Origin: a virus
Virus record (IMG/VR): IMGVR_UViG_3300024352_000065
Coordinates: 1-34,582 of that record
Length of the DNA: 34,582 bases
Strand: one strand, 5' to 3'
Each line of letters opens with the position of its first letter. Positions within the stretch are counted from its first letter, which is position 1. The notes under the pieces were generated by a model. That model was not told where the DNA came from, ran no database searches, and saw only the letters and a program-made list of their open reading frames with translations. Of this stretch, positions 12,345 through 20,544 are shown piece after piece. The translations under genes and the position numbers were made by a program.

Positions 12345-13265
12345 ATGCAAAAACCATCGTCTCAACAACAGCTATCACCTGTCACTAAATTGTCGCATCT
12401 AATGCAGCAATACAAAGGCCAGATTGAGGCCGCTTTACCGCAACACATGACGCCCGATAGGCTTATGCGGATCTGCCTCACGGAATTCCGCAAGAACACG
12501 CGCCTACAACAGTGCGACCACCTAAGCTTTCTTGGTGCTGTCGTAACCGCTGCCAGTCTCGGCCTAGAGCCAGGATCGGCCCTAGGGCAATGCTACCTCG
12601 TGCCTTACAAGAATGAGGTAGAGTTCCAGATTGGCTACCGTGGAATGATTGATATCGCCCGACGGTCTGGGAATATCGTCTCCATCTCCGCTCGTGCTGT
12701 GTATGAAGGCGATCATTTCAAGGTCATTTACGGCACAGAGGACGCCATCGAGCACGAGCCAAAATTCAAATCCAGCGAGCTAACGCACGTTTACGCCGTG
12801 GCAAAACTAGCTGGCGGGGGAGTACAATTCGATGTCATGTCCGTCGCTGAAGTTGATTCGATTAGAACGCGCTATTCTAAAGCTTCCCAAGGCAAAGCAT
12901 GGACAGATTCCTACGATGAAATGGCCAAAAAAACCGTTCTTAGACGTCTTTTCAAAATGCTTCCGGCTTCTGTCGAGCTTGCGAAGGCCCTCACAAGTGA
13001 AGAGGTAAAGGCCCACGAAATCATCGACGCTGATTATAGCGTTCCAGATTTTCAACCGGACGTCGACAAGTACAAAAATGCTCTGGCAGAGGATGGCCAG
13101 GAGCAATCTGGATCGTCCCAGGATTTGACAGCATACCGGAATGAATTTGTCAAACGACTGTCATCGGGGAAAAAAGCCCCGGAATCTTGTGGCGCGGACC
13201 CTATGGCATGGGCTAAAACCGCTACCAGTGCTCAATTAGCTACTGCGCTTTCGCTTATGGCCTGA
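12345..13265 (+). CDS. recT: RecT-family single-strand annealing protein
   Basis: The 306-residue protein has family features in order: a Gln/Ser-rich leader, LPQHMTPDRLMRICLTEF (25-45), the core LGAVVTAASLGLEPGSALGQ with CYLVPYKNEVEFQIGYRGMI (about 65-105), then ISARAVYEGDHF. The C-terminal 70 residues are acidic and disordered before a last helix, usual for RecT. It anneals complementary single strands for recombination-dependent replication. It follows the Gp157-like gene by six bases and a strong terminator comes after it. No companion 5'-3' exonuclease (RecE or YqaJ type) is visible nearby. Its last 30 bases overlap an antisense small gene. Confidence 0.93.
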   Translation: MQKPSSQQQLSPVTKLSHLMQQYKGQIEAALPQHMTPDRLMRICLTEFRKNTRLQQCDHLSFLGAVVTAASLGLEPGSALGQCYLVPYKNEVEFQIGYRGMIDIARRSGNIVSISARAVYEGDHFKVIYGTEDAIEHEPKFKSSELTHVYAVAKLAGGGVQFDVMSVAEVDSIRTRYSKASQGKAWTDSYDEMAKKTVLRRLFKMLPASVELAKALTSEEVKAHEIIDADYSVPDFQPDVDKYKNALAEDGQEQSGSSQDLTAYRNEFVKRLSSGKKAPESCGADPMAWAKTATSAQLATALSLMA

Positions 13266-13400
13266 TTTTTTCTTGTGCTCAGTGCATGGTGGAGGCTTCT
13301 CCTCGGGGGGAGCCTCCTTTTTTGTGTGCTCTTTGATGACTGTGACCAAAGCCGCTACGATGGCGCTTGCGATAGCTTCTACTAATGGTGCAAACCACAT
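13236..13400 (-). CDS. Small single-span membrane protein (lysis candidate), antisense to recT end
   Basis: The product has 54 residues. ATG 13400 shares a base with the stop of the upstream gene (TAATG). Residues 1-22 (MWFAPLVEAIASAIVAALVT) form a membrane span. The rest is a Lys/Pro/Glu-rich tail (KEHTKKEAPPEEKPPP and a basic end). One span plus a charged tail fits a pinholin or spanin-like role, and the phage otherwise lacks an obvious holin for its M15 endolysin; that is inference. The gene covers the recT terminator hairpin and overlaps recT by 30 bases on the other strand. Confidence 0.55.
   Translation of the reverse strand: MWFAPLVEAIASAIVAALVTVIKEHTKKEAPPEEKPPPCTEHKKKSGHKRKRSS
13291..13323 (+). 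terminator. Rho-independent terminator after recT
   Basis: GGAGGCT (13291-13297) pairs with AGCCTCC (13311-13317), followed by TTTTTT. It stands 26 bases past the recT stop. The hairpin lies inside the coding part of the opposing small membrane gene, so its sequence serves both. Confidence 0.87.
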
Positions 13401-13666
13401 TATGCAATCACCGCTTTAGCGAGCTTAAGGCTCGCGCCAAGAGCTTGATTTAGGACAATATTACTCAAAGCAGGGCTTTCGCTGATCTCTTTGAGTTCTG
13501 CTACAATCTTATCAGCACCCAAAATTGCTGTACGCAAAGCACCCAATACCGGCAAAATTTTTGGAGCATCTTTCCAGTCTAATTTGCCGTCTTCTTTTAC
13601 CTCTAGGATTGCGTTGCCTAAAACGTCAAGGAGTTCAATAAATTCTTGGGTTTCCTTGGCTGCCAT
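13400..13666 (-). CDS. Hypothetical helical protein, possibly lysis-cassette
   Basis: The 88-residue product is read from ATG 13666, with a GGGGG stretch upstream; a GTG at 13681 would add five residues. The N-terminal part is acidic and helical (AAKETQEFIELLDVLGNAIL), then a DWKDAPKILPVLGALRTAIL segment and a second pair of helices. It is amphipathic rather than a clear membrane protein. Phages often have small proteins with 'KDAPKILPVL' type segments beside lysis genes, but I cannot name a family. It has its own promoter and is coupled by TAATG to the small membrane gene. Confidence 0.55.
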   Translation of the reverse strand: MAAKETQEFIELLDVLGNAILEVKEDGKLDWKDAPKILPVLGALRTAILGADKIVAELKEISESPALSNIVLNQALGASLKLAKAVIA

Positions 13667-13684
13667 ATCTAATACCCCCACTAA

Positions 13685-13705
13685 ATATACTTACAGAAAG
13701 TATAT
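13685..13705. promoter_or_regulatory. Operator-like inverted repeat overlapping a promoter
   Basis: ATATACTT (13685-13692) and AAGTATAT (13698-13705) are perfect 8-base arms with a 5-base centre. The right arm contains the -10 box of the minus-strand promoter, so a bound dimer would block transcription. The ribbon-helix-helix protein of this phage is one candidate binder. Confidence 0.5.
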
Positions 13706-13727
13706 CAAGAGGTCATACAATAAACAA
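13699..13727 (-). promoter_or_regulatory. Promoter of the 13666 gene
   Basis: On the minus strand TTGTTT (13727-13722) and TATACT (13704-13699) stand 17 bases apart, close to sigma-70 consensus (TATACT differs by one base). It lies 33 bases before the ATG, after the end of the preceding gene. It would drive the 88- and 54-residue genes. Confidence 0.55.
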
Positions 13728-13743
13728 ATTTTGGTGTTTGTTG

Positions 13744-14019
13744 TCACATTTGACATTTAAAAAATTCTTGGATCGAAGGTTTGGCGTGGTCTTTACGATA
13801 TCGGAACCATTGGACAGTCTCAATAATAATCAAAAGTACCCAATTGACTACTAAAGGCCATGCTTGGATGTGATAGGTGTAGCCTAGCTTTACTAGGCAA
13901 CCGACAAGCCCCAATGCGTGGAGAAGGGCTCGGTCTTTGACTAGAAAGCTCGCTACAAATATTACTGTACCTGTCCATCCGACAATTGCCCAATGAAATT
14001 CAGACAAAGCGAATCTCAA
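13744..14019 (-). CDS. Multi-span membrane protein (holin candidate)
   Basis: The protein has up to 91 residues; no ATG exists, so the start is TTG 14019 or TTG 14007. Three hydrophobic stretches are visible: AIVGWTGTVIFVASFLV, ALLHALGLVGCLVKLGYTY and VNWVLLIIIETV, with short charged turns between and a basic tail (RYRKDHAKP). Three short spans with little else would fit a class I holin by shape, and no other such gene is seen. Some phages carry comparable small membrane proteins for other roles. It starts right after a two-way terminator, so its transcription must come from within or from read-through. Confidence 0.5.
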   Translation of the reverse strand: MRFALSEFHWAIVGWTGTVIFVASFLVKDRALLHALGLVGCLVKLGYTYHIQAWPLVVNWVLLIIIETVQWFRYRKDHAKPSIQEFFKCQM

Positions 14020-14024
14020 AAGTT

Positions 14025-14085
14025 AAATAAAAAAGTGACGCTGGCATATTATTATACCGCGTCACAAACTTTTTTTCTTTTTTTA
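14025..14085. terminator. Two-way terminator at the end of the virion operon
   Basis: GTGACGC (14035-14041) pairs with GCGTCAC (14059-14065). On the plus side the stem is followed by T-rich sequence with two seven-base T runs; on the minus side by TTTTTTATTT. It ends the long minus-strand tail and ejection operon just after the 49-residue gene. Confidence 0.78.
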
Positions 14086-14111
14086 CTGCCGTAATTCCAA
14101 TTATGTCTGGA

Positions 14112-14261
14112 TTAAACAGGATTGGAATGTTCAGCGTTTTTATCCAATAAAGATTTTTTTAGTGTCTCAATAGCGTTTTGCACGATTTCGTGTTCTTTCA
14201 AAGTACCTTTGAAAGCGCTAGCAACTTGAACTAAAACATTTAGAGCTTCATTTGTATTCAT
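14112..14261 (-). CDS. Hypothetical 49-residue helical protein
   Basis: ATG 14261 opens MNTNEALNVLVQVASAFKGT, then KEHEIVQNAIETLKKSLL and a short polar tail ending NPV. The protein reads as two amphipathic helices, like the small uncharacterised proteins that often close phage tail operons. It is 54 bases downstream of the appendage gene and just ahead of the two-way terminator. A GGTG upstream is a weak ribosome site. Confidence 0.5.
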   Translation of the reverse strand: MNTNEALNVLVQVASAFKGTLKEHEIVQNAIETLKKSLLDKNAEHSNPV

Positions 14262-14315
14262 TTTGCACCAAAAACTTTCAATAATTGAATTTACCTGCCA
14301 ACTCGGCCCTATATT

Positions 14316-16007
14316 TCAAGAACCAAAACCTTTGATTGTTACGTTGTCTAGAGTAATGCCTGAGCCAGCAGCTGTGACGATTGCACGAGCAAACCGCCAT
14401 AGTTCACCCGTTACTTTTGCCGAAGCAATCCCGACAACACTAGTCACTGCAGCCGATGACGTAAACCAGTTAGCTCCATCATCACTGAATTGCAGGGCGA
14501 CAGTGGCCGCCGTGGTTTGCGCGGTTGCTCTAATAGCAATGTGCCATGTGGACACCATTTCACACGGTATAGATACCGTCGTAGAGTTTAAGGTGTTCAA
14601 CTCAATAGTACGACTGATTAGCTGAATGTTTTGTGATGCGTCATAGTTATTTTGTAAACGGTTAACCGATCTTGTAAACGATGGCGTAGTCCCGCCGACA
14701 GTCTGCACGTATCGCAAACGGTTTCCGAGAATTCTCAAAGAGGAGCTTTGATAAATCCCTGCAGCCGTGATGCGCGGAAAATCATAAACTTTGAACCAGT
14801 TAGTTCCTCCGTCTGAAGATTCTTCGATCGAAACATCAAGTGTTGGGTTAGTCCCAGTCACCGCCGTTACGGGAATAACTACCCGGTAGCCAATTCCAAA
14901 TGTTGGCGTTAATGCCGCCGTGGTCGTCGTAGTGGTTAACGCTGCTGATGCCACATCGGTGATTGACGACTGTAATCCCAAGTTTGCCGATGTAACAGCT
15001 CCAACAGTCGAAACAAACGTAACAGCGTTCAACGTACCTGTTAGAATGTTTCCAACTACAACAGGTAATGGTGTGTTATAAGCTTGCGCCTTGGTATTAA
15101 CTAGGCTTACTGGCTGATAAGAAAACCTTTCAATAGAGCAAGTACCGATTGCCCATGTAGTACTAGATGCAGGAGCAACCGTTCCGTTTGCAATCCTAAA
15201 TTGTAGATAAAGGCTAACGGATTCATCCGGTATATTGATAGACCTCGAGGCCCTCATGGAGGCTTGCACCGTTGTACTAGATGCAACAAGTTGATCAGAC
15301 AAACTAGCGGTGTTCATTTCTCCTTGAACTATGGTCATGTGACCCGTTGCCGTGGTGTTGATAGCCGCCGATGTGAAACCGGAAGCGTAACCACGCCTCT
15401 GGGTATCAAAACCCATGGTTGTAGCGGTAGTACCGTTATAGACCAACTGATAATAATTCCATCCGAACAACGAACATGTACCAGTACCAGAGGCTGGAAA
15501 TCCAGCAACAGTAAAGGTTACGTCGTTACCACTTACCGAAGCTATCGTATAGCGTCCTGGGACACTTCCGATAACTGTCATAGCTCCGATGTACATACTT
15601 TGACCAACATTTGTTGCATCAAAAGGATTGTTCGGAATTGTAACAGTGACAGACGTAGCCGAGTTGATGGTCATAACTAAACCATCACCAATAACGTCTA
15701 CAAGCTCAGCATAAAAGTTGTTGTTGGCGATCCGTTGCGACAATGTACTTTGTTGACGGAAAACAAACGGGCTATTCCACGATACGTTTGATCTAATAAT
15801 AGTCTCGGCGTTTGCAGTAACACCGGAGGTCAAAAGTAAGTTACCGCCAGACTGCGAAATACCATGATCTGGGGATTGAAAAACTGTCGTGAAAAATCTG
15901 GAATCAACTCCAGAAGGAATAGTTGATGCAAATCCGACCTTGAACGATTTTACGATATCGCTTTGGTCTGTACTCGCGTATTTTTTTGGGATCTCAATAT
16001 ATGACAT
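14316..16007 (-). CDS. Tail appendage protein with beta-sandwich repeats
   Basis: The 563-residue protein has no signal peptide. The N-terminal two thirds are Ser/Thr/Val-rich beta sequence. Two similar segments recur in the second half, each with a 'SxDGxxNWF' core (SIEESSDGGTNWFKVYDF, and LQFSDDGANWFTSS near the end), suggesting duplicated sandwich domains. The next gene upstream encodes a 107-residue protein with a related 'LQASNEPANGFVDV' element. It is likely a fibre, spike or adhesin-type virion part. The location after the ejection proteins is unusual for the main receptor-binding protein. There is no enzymatic motif. Confidence 0.6.
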   Translation of the reverse strand: MSYIEIPKKYASTDQSDIVKSFKVGFASTIPSGVDSRFFTTVFQSPDHGISQSGGNLLLTSGVTANAETIIRSNVSWNSPFVFRQQSTLSQRIANNNFYAELVDVIGDGLVMTINSATSVTVTIPNNPFDATNVGQSMYIGAMTVIGSVPGRYTIASVSGNDVTFTVAGFPASGTGTCSLFGWNYYQLVYNGTTATTMGFDTQRRGYASGFTSAAINTTATGHMTIVQGEMNTASLSDQLVASSTTVQASMRASRSINIPDESVSLYLQFRIANGTVAPASSTTWAIGTCSIERFSYQPVSLVNTKAQAYNTPLPVVVGNILTGTLNAVTFVSTVGAVTSANLGLQSSITDVASAALTTTTTTAALTPTFGIGYRVVIPVTAVTGTNPTLDVSIEESSDGGTNWFKVYDFPRITAAGIYQSSSLRILGNRLRYVQTVGGTTPSFTRSVNRLQNNYDASQNIQLISRTIELNTLNSTTVSIPCEMVSTWHIAIRATAQTTAATVALQFSDDGANWFTSSAAVTSVVGIASAKVTGELWRFARAIVTAAGSGITLDNVTIKGFGS

Positions 16008-16023
16008 TTTTACTTTCCTTTAA

Positions 16024-16347
16024 TTAAAAATCTTTTTTTGTAAAAAGAGAAGAATAGATATTACCGCTACCTGTACTGTATGTCCATTTCACTCGGACAT
16101 ACCTAAATCCAATCTCGGTAACATCCCACATATGGTTTTCGCTATATGTAACATTTTTTGAGCTGCCATCTACGTCAACGAATCCATTTGCTGGCTCATT
16201 AGAAGCCTGTAGGACAAGGACTCCCTCTAGATTTGTGCCAGTAAAAAATACTTGTATCGAGAATTTAGTAATATCGACTAAATCATAATACACACTAGTT
16301 GTGCTTGAATTTGCCGGTTTAGAAGGAATTAACTCAACAAAATGCAT
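16024..16347 (-). CDS. Small beta-rich tail or appendage protein
   Basis: The protein has 107 residues. Its ATG shares a base with the stop of the preceding gene (TAATG). The sequence alternates short strands (VYYDLVDITKFSIQVFFTGT and FRYVRVKWTYSTGSG), with LQASNEPANGFVDVDGSS resembling the cores of the neighbouring 563-residue protein. This is the shape of small tail or baseplate sandwich proteins. It probably partners the next gene. The function is inferred. Confidence 0.55.
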   Translation of the reverse strand: MHFVELIPSKPANSSTTSVYYDLVDITKFSIQVFFTGTNLEGVLVLQASNEPANGFVDVDGSSKNVTYSENHMWDVTEIGFRYVRVKWTYSTGSGNIYSSLFTKKDF

Positions 16348-18449
16348 TACTGCCCCTCCTCAAAATATTTACGATATTCAGGGTCATTGTTAATCAGCAA
16401 GTTATGATAAAGTTCTGCCGCAGGATATCCACCACGGTCTATAGCCTGCCCAAATATTTTACCGTATTTCGATTGAAATATCGGATTGTTTCCTGCAAGT
16501 TGAAATATTTTTTGAATAGCATTTTTACCTGCCATCACTCCAGATATTGCCGACCTAGTCATAGGTGGTCCAAATCTGTCAGCCATTGAGCCAAGACCAC
16601 CTCCGACAGCTCCCCCAAATGTATCTCCTAAATACCCACCTACAGCAGTACCCAAAAGAGTTAATCTCGAGCCCCTTGCCGCATCTTTATCAAATGCGTC
16701 ATAAGTATTTCTTGATTTAATCAACTCGTTGAAATCATCCCCACTGTAGTCGCTTAATACTTGCAGATCTTTTCTATCTGTCCATGGTGCTGTTTTTTGG
16801 CCCTGCCTTCTGATTATCGATTGCGTTCTCCTTGGAGTAATGTTTTGTGTTGGACCTAAAACAGATTTGACCATTTGCTCATCGGCCATAGCTTCCTGAA
16901 GGGCTTTATAATCCTCTGGAAATATCTCGCTTGATATATCCTTGTCTTTCATTCTTTGCAGCAACTCGGACTGCGATTTGTATCTATCAAGCAATTCAAT
17001 AAGCTCTTGATTATTTCCAATAGAAGCATTTTTTCTCAGTTGCTCATCAAGCATAACGCCTTTGGCGCCGCCACCCTTTCGCAATGTGTCAAGTGTACCA
17101 ATGCCTCGTGTCTCGTCAGAACCGCCAAAAAGCTTACTGGTTTCCTTCAGGCTTTCTTGCATAGGTGCCATTTGGTCCATAATTTGCGAATAGCGCTCTA
17201 AATACGGGTTTTTTTGCCCAGTTTCTGTTATTTTACCCTTTAAAGAGTCGCTCATTTTTCTTTGGAAATCTTTTCTAATTACATCAGCAGTCTCGTTATA
17301 TGCGCCAGCTGCATAATCGAAATTCGTATCTCTTCTCAAATTTTTGAGAATAACTCTTAACTGTCTGGCTGATAGCCTATCTCCGATATTTTCATCTATA
17401 TCTTGAATAATTGCATTTATATCGTTCAATGCTGACTTTGTTTCTTTCCCTACAGGAATCTCAATAATTGAGTCTCGTGCTTGTCGAATAAGCTTTAAAA
17501 GATCCGCTTTGCTGTATGATACTCCGCTATTCACTAAAGCTTCATCCGCCAGATCGCTAAGCTTACCAATAGTTGCCTTTTGCTGTTCAAGGTTTCCTTT
17601 AGCTTTTCTAACAATTTCTAGTGGGACTTGTTCGCGCTCTAGACTTCTTTTTTTCTCTTGGTAAAGATTCTTTAAATACTCTTGTAATGCTTTACGTTTG
17701 TCTGTGGCCGATGCTATATCGCTTCCTGCTGCTTTTACGGCTTCGTCTATTTGTATGCCAATTTCTTCGGATGGGAGCGTTCTTCCGACTTGATTAACTC
17801 TCGCGGATCTAGCAATTAAATCTTCCGTTGCTTCTTCGGGAATACCAAATAAACCCCTTGCAGCTTTCTTTGTTCCCCATTTTGTAGCATTACTGACACC
17901 TTTTGCAGACGCTCCGGCAATCTTGAATGGCGTTATTCCTTCCGCCGTAACTATAGCGAATGGGTCGGCAACTGCTTCGAAAACTCCACCAAGAAATCCT
18001 GCGGGACTAATTTTGAAAGTCTCGCCTGTGTAAGGATTCAATTTCAAGCCAGTGGTATATTCTCTGTCAGAAACTCCAGCTTTGCGAAAAATATCTTTCC
18101 CGCTGGGGGCATTCGCCGCTGGTTTGCCAAATTGTTCAGTGTATCCTCTGATAAATTGACTACCTAAAGAAGATCGCCCGCCAGTTTGCAAATCCTTGGC
18201 AGGATCATAGTCCATAGCTCTGCCAATACCAGCGCGAATTGGTGCTTGTGCGTATCTATCAGCAAACTCAGCAACACTTCCGACCGCACCTAAAACAGAC
18301 TTGCCAAAATCTCTTATTGGACTAACGTATTTTTCTTGGGCTGCTAACATTGGATGTTGCGCAATAGGAACACTCTCCCAATCATCGTTTGCAACGTCCT
18401 CCCAATCGTTAATCCCACCGTCTTCAAAATCATCGTTTTGGTTGGCCAT
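16347..18449 (-). CDS. Probable internal virion (DNA-ejection) protein, 700 residues
   Basis: The protein starts with an acidic, Asp/Trp-rich tail (MANQNDDFEDGGINDWEDVA) followed by Ala/Gly-rich segments (GKSVLGAVGSVAEFADRYAQ), long charged helices over about 220-500 (KRKALQEYLKNLYQEKKRSL), and a Gly-rich hydrophobic stretch near 620-650 (LLGTAVGGYLGDTFGGAVGG) that could enter membranes. This mix of long helices and a Gly/Ala membrane-active segment is typical of the ejection proteins of short-tailed phages. The start overlaps the upstream gene by 20 bases. No lytic transglycosylase motif is seen. Confidence 0.6.
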   Translation of the reverse strand: MANQNDDFEDGGINDWEDVANDDWESVPIAQHPMLAAQEKYVSPIRDFGKSVLGAVGSVAEFADRYAQAPIRAGIGRAMDYDPAKDLQTGGRSSLGSQFIRGYTEQFGKPAANAPSGKDIFRKAGVSDREYTTGLKLNPYTGETFKISPAGFLGGVFEAVADPFAIVTAEGITPFKIAGASAKGVSNATKWGTKKAARGLFGIPEEATEDLIARSARVNQVGRTLPSEEIGIQIDEAVKAAGSDIASATDKRKALQEYLKNLYQEKKRSLEREQVPLEIVRKAKGNLEQQKATIGKLSDLADEALVNSGVSYSKADLLKLIRQARDSIIEIPVGKETKSALNDINAIIQDIDENIGDRLSARQLRVILKNLRRDTNFDYAAGAYNETADVIRKDFQRKMSDSLKGKITETGQKNPYLERYSQIMDQMAPMQESLKETSKLFGGSDETRGIGTLDTLRKGGGAKGVMLDEQLRKNASIGNNQELIELLDRYKSQSELLQRMKDKDISSEIFPEDYKALQEAMADEQMVKSVLGPTQNITPRRTQSIIRRQGQKTAPWTDRKDLQVLSDYSGDDFNELIKSRNTYDAFDKDAARGSRLTLLGTAVGGYLGDTFGGAVGGGLGSMADRFGPPMTRSAISGVMAGKNAIQKIFQLAGNNPIFQSKYGKIFGQAIDRGGYPAAELYHNLLINNDPEYRKYFEEGQ

Positions 18450-20544
18450 TGTTTCGCCTTCCTTGCAAAGTTTCTTTGGTGCCGTCAGAATAAATAATTA
18501 TTGTTTTGTTTCTGCTTGGGCTATATTTTTCATCGATGATTGTCCGTGAAGACGATTGAGGTGGTAAAGATTTACCCTCGCCAGCTCTTCCTGAGGCATC
18601 AATCAAACCTTGAACAAAACTGCGCCTTGCTTCTTGCTTGTACTTAATCGTTCTTTCGTCATCACCCGCAATTATCCTGTAACCTGCCAAAATTCTTTTA
18701 ATTTCTTCTTTTTGAGCACCGGCACCCGTGACGGAACGAAGGAGCATTTCTACAAGGTTATTTGAGGCTGTATCATAAAGCCTGTCATCATCACTCAGTA
18801 TCTTGTTTCCCATCGGCGAAGCAGTACCACCAAGTCCTCCACCAATAATCGATCTTGTCCCAGGTCTATATGGTTTAATTCCTTGAGCTTGATCGCCATT
18901 TTCCATGGCTTCAACTTGAGCCAAAGCAGGTATCGCAACTGTGGCTTGAAGGCCGGTTTTTCGTTCGGATTCTGTAAGATTTCCGCCACTTGTTCCTATA
19001 CCGGATGCAATCTTGTCTTTTTTGATTCCTTCATTAACTTTATTACTACGTTGTTTTTCCTCCTGAGCCATAATTTTTAGCTCAAGTTCTTTTTGTCTCA
19101 GTTGAGCCATATATTGCTGATAGCGAACTTGCTCACGCATCAACTCGCCGCGACGTTGCTCGCCAGCGACTTTCATGTCCAAGTCAATTTTTCTCAGTAC
19201 ATTGTTCGCTTCCATTTTCGCTTGTTCAAGGCTTCTCAAATTGTCTGGAATAGGTAGCTGTCGCGTTTGTCCAGTTACTGGGTTTCTCTCAATGATTACA
19301 GGATTACCTTTTGCATCCATGAACATCGGCAAAGTAGACCATGGATTATTAGGCTCGTACCCAGGTGGAAGTTGACGAGGCATCAAGTTTCCTGCCTCAT
19401 CGTACATAAGAATCTCGCCCGATTGGTCTTTCGTAGGTGGTTTATAATAAGGCAAAATTTTGGGAGGTTTTGGGCCTGTACCTTTTAATAGCTTACTCGA
19501 CAAGGAAGCGCCTTTAAGTAAGCTATCTTCGCGTTCAGCTTCAAGAGCCATCTGATCTCTGATCTGGCCCATATCTCGATCATAAAGGGATTTAATCAAA
19601 GGCTGAAAATCTGCTACTTCAGAGCGCTTACCTTGCAAGGTGCCCATCTTTGATGCACTACCTGCTAACAAAGCGCCAAGTTGATTTACAGCGTTTAAAT
19701 CTCTTGCGTTGCCCATGCGATCAAGTCGATCCGCATCCAAAGCCTGACTATTTAATTTTCGTTTCAAGTATTCATACAGTTTTGACCTGAAATCTTCGCC
19801 ATCGCCTTGGGTTGCATTCAAGGTTGAGTTACTTGTGTTAGACCTATTAGGTAAGTATTCAAACACATTTGCAGAACTTGTGCTCACACCCGGTTTAAAT
19901 TTTTCCACAGGAAGGTCATATGCGCCAAGAATTGGCGACATGTTGTTTGTGAACTCTGGCACTTGCAAACCTAAATTGTAAGGTTCACGTTCACCCATCA
20001 ACCCAAACGATGATTCTCTAGGAGCATCCACGGCAGAAACAACCGGCGCACTGGAAAAGTTACCTTCGTCTTTAATTTTTGAAGACTTTGGCACTTTTGG
20101 CAAAGTAGTAGCAGGTTTTTTTGATGTTTCTGCCTCCATCAATTTCTTTTCTTCATTCGGCGTGAATTTTTTTGGCAAATTAGGATTTATTCCAGCATTT
20201 TCGACGCCACCCTTTTTTGTTTTTAATCTATCTTGTAAACGCTTTCGTTTTTCCTCAAAAACTACGTCCACAAAATTCGGATTTCCAATATCACCACCAG
20301 GGTCATAACCCGGAGCGTATGGTGTAGCAGGGTATGTGCTCTTGTATGCTCCTTGACCTTGCAAAGGTATTTCTTGAGGCGAACCCGGTCTTTGACCTTG
20401 TATTGGCAAATTTATTTCTTCAGGAAAAGGCCCATTTGACGGCTTACCTGGAAGATTTATGTGTGAATTTCTCAATTTTTCGAGAAAATCTGCCGGTTTT
20501 TCTTCGTAATTTCCATCTAATGGTAATTGCTTTAAAGGCATCAT
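18430..20544 (-). CDS. Probable internal virion (DNA-ejection) protein, 704 residues
   Basis: The first 130 residues are Pro/Gly/Gln-rich and disordered (INLPIQGQRPGSPQEIPLQG). The centre (about 280-370 and 440-540) is helical and strongly charged (MREQVRYQQYMAQLRQKELE). A Gly-rich turn (GIKPYRPGTRSIIGGGLGGT) comes before the C-terminal helices. No enzyme motif is seen. Encoded in the row of four large proteins between portal and appendage genes, with ATGA coupling upstream, it most likely forms part of the internal core or injection tube. Two start ATGs lie side by side; the first was used. Confidence 0.55.
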   Translation of the reverse strand: MMPLKQLPLDGNYEEKPADFLEKLRNSHINLPGKPSNGPFPEEINLPIQGQRPGSPQEIPLQGQGAYKSTYPATPYAPGYDPGGDIGNPNFVDVVFEEKRKRLQDRLKTKKGGVENAGINPNLPKKFTPNEEKKLMEAETSKKPATTLPKVPKSSKIKDEGNFSSAPVVSAVDAPRESSFGLMGEREPYNLGLQVPEFTNNMSPILGAYDLPVEKFKPGVSTSSANVFEYLPNRSNTSNSTLNATQGDGEDFRSKLYEYLKRKLNSQALDADRLDRMGNARDLNAVNQLGALLAGSASKMGTLQGKRSEVADFQPLIKSLYDRDMGQIRDQMALEAEREDSLLKGASLSSKLLKGTGPKPPKILPYYKPPTKDQSGEILMYDEAGNLMPRQLPPGYEPNNPWSTLPMFMDAKGNPVIIERNPVTGQTRQLPIPDNLRSLEQAKMEANNVLRKIDLDMKVAGEQRRGELMREQVRYQQYMAQLRQKELELKIMAQEEKQRSNKVNEGIKKDKIASGIGTSGGNLTESERKTGLQATVAIPALAQVEAMENGDQAQGIKPYRPGTRSIIGGGLGGTASPMGNKILSDDDRLYDTASNNLVEMLLRSVTGAGAQKEEIKRILAGYRIIAGDDERTIKYKQEARRSFVQGLIDASGRAGEGKSLPPQSSSRTIIDEKYSPSRNKTIIIYSDGTKETLQGRRNNGQPKR

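Noticed and set aside
15264-15680. 138-codon plus-strand open frame in the appendage gene
   Set aside because: It is antisense to a clear coding frame, has odd composition (Cys/Arg/Ser-rich) and no start signals.
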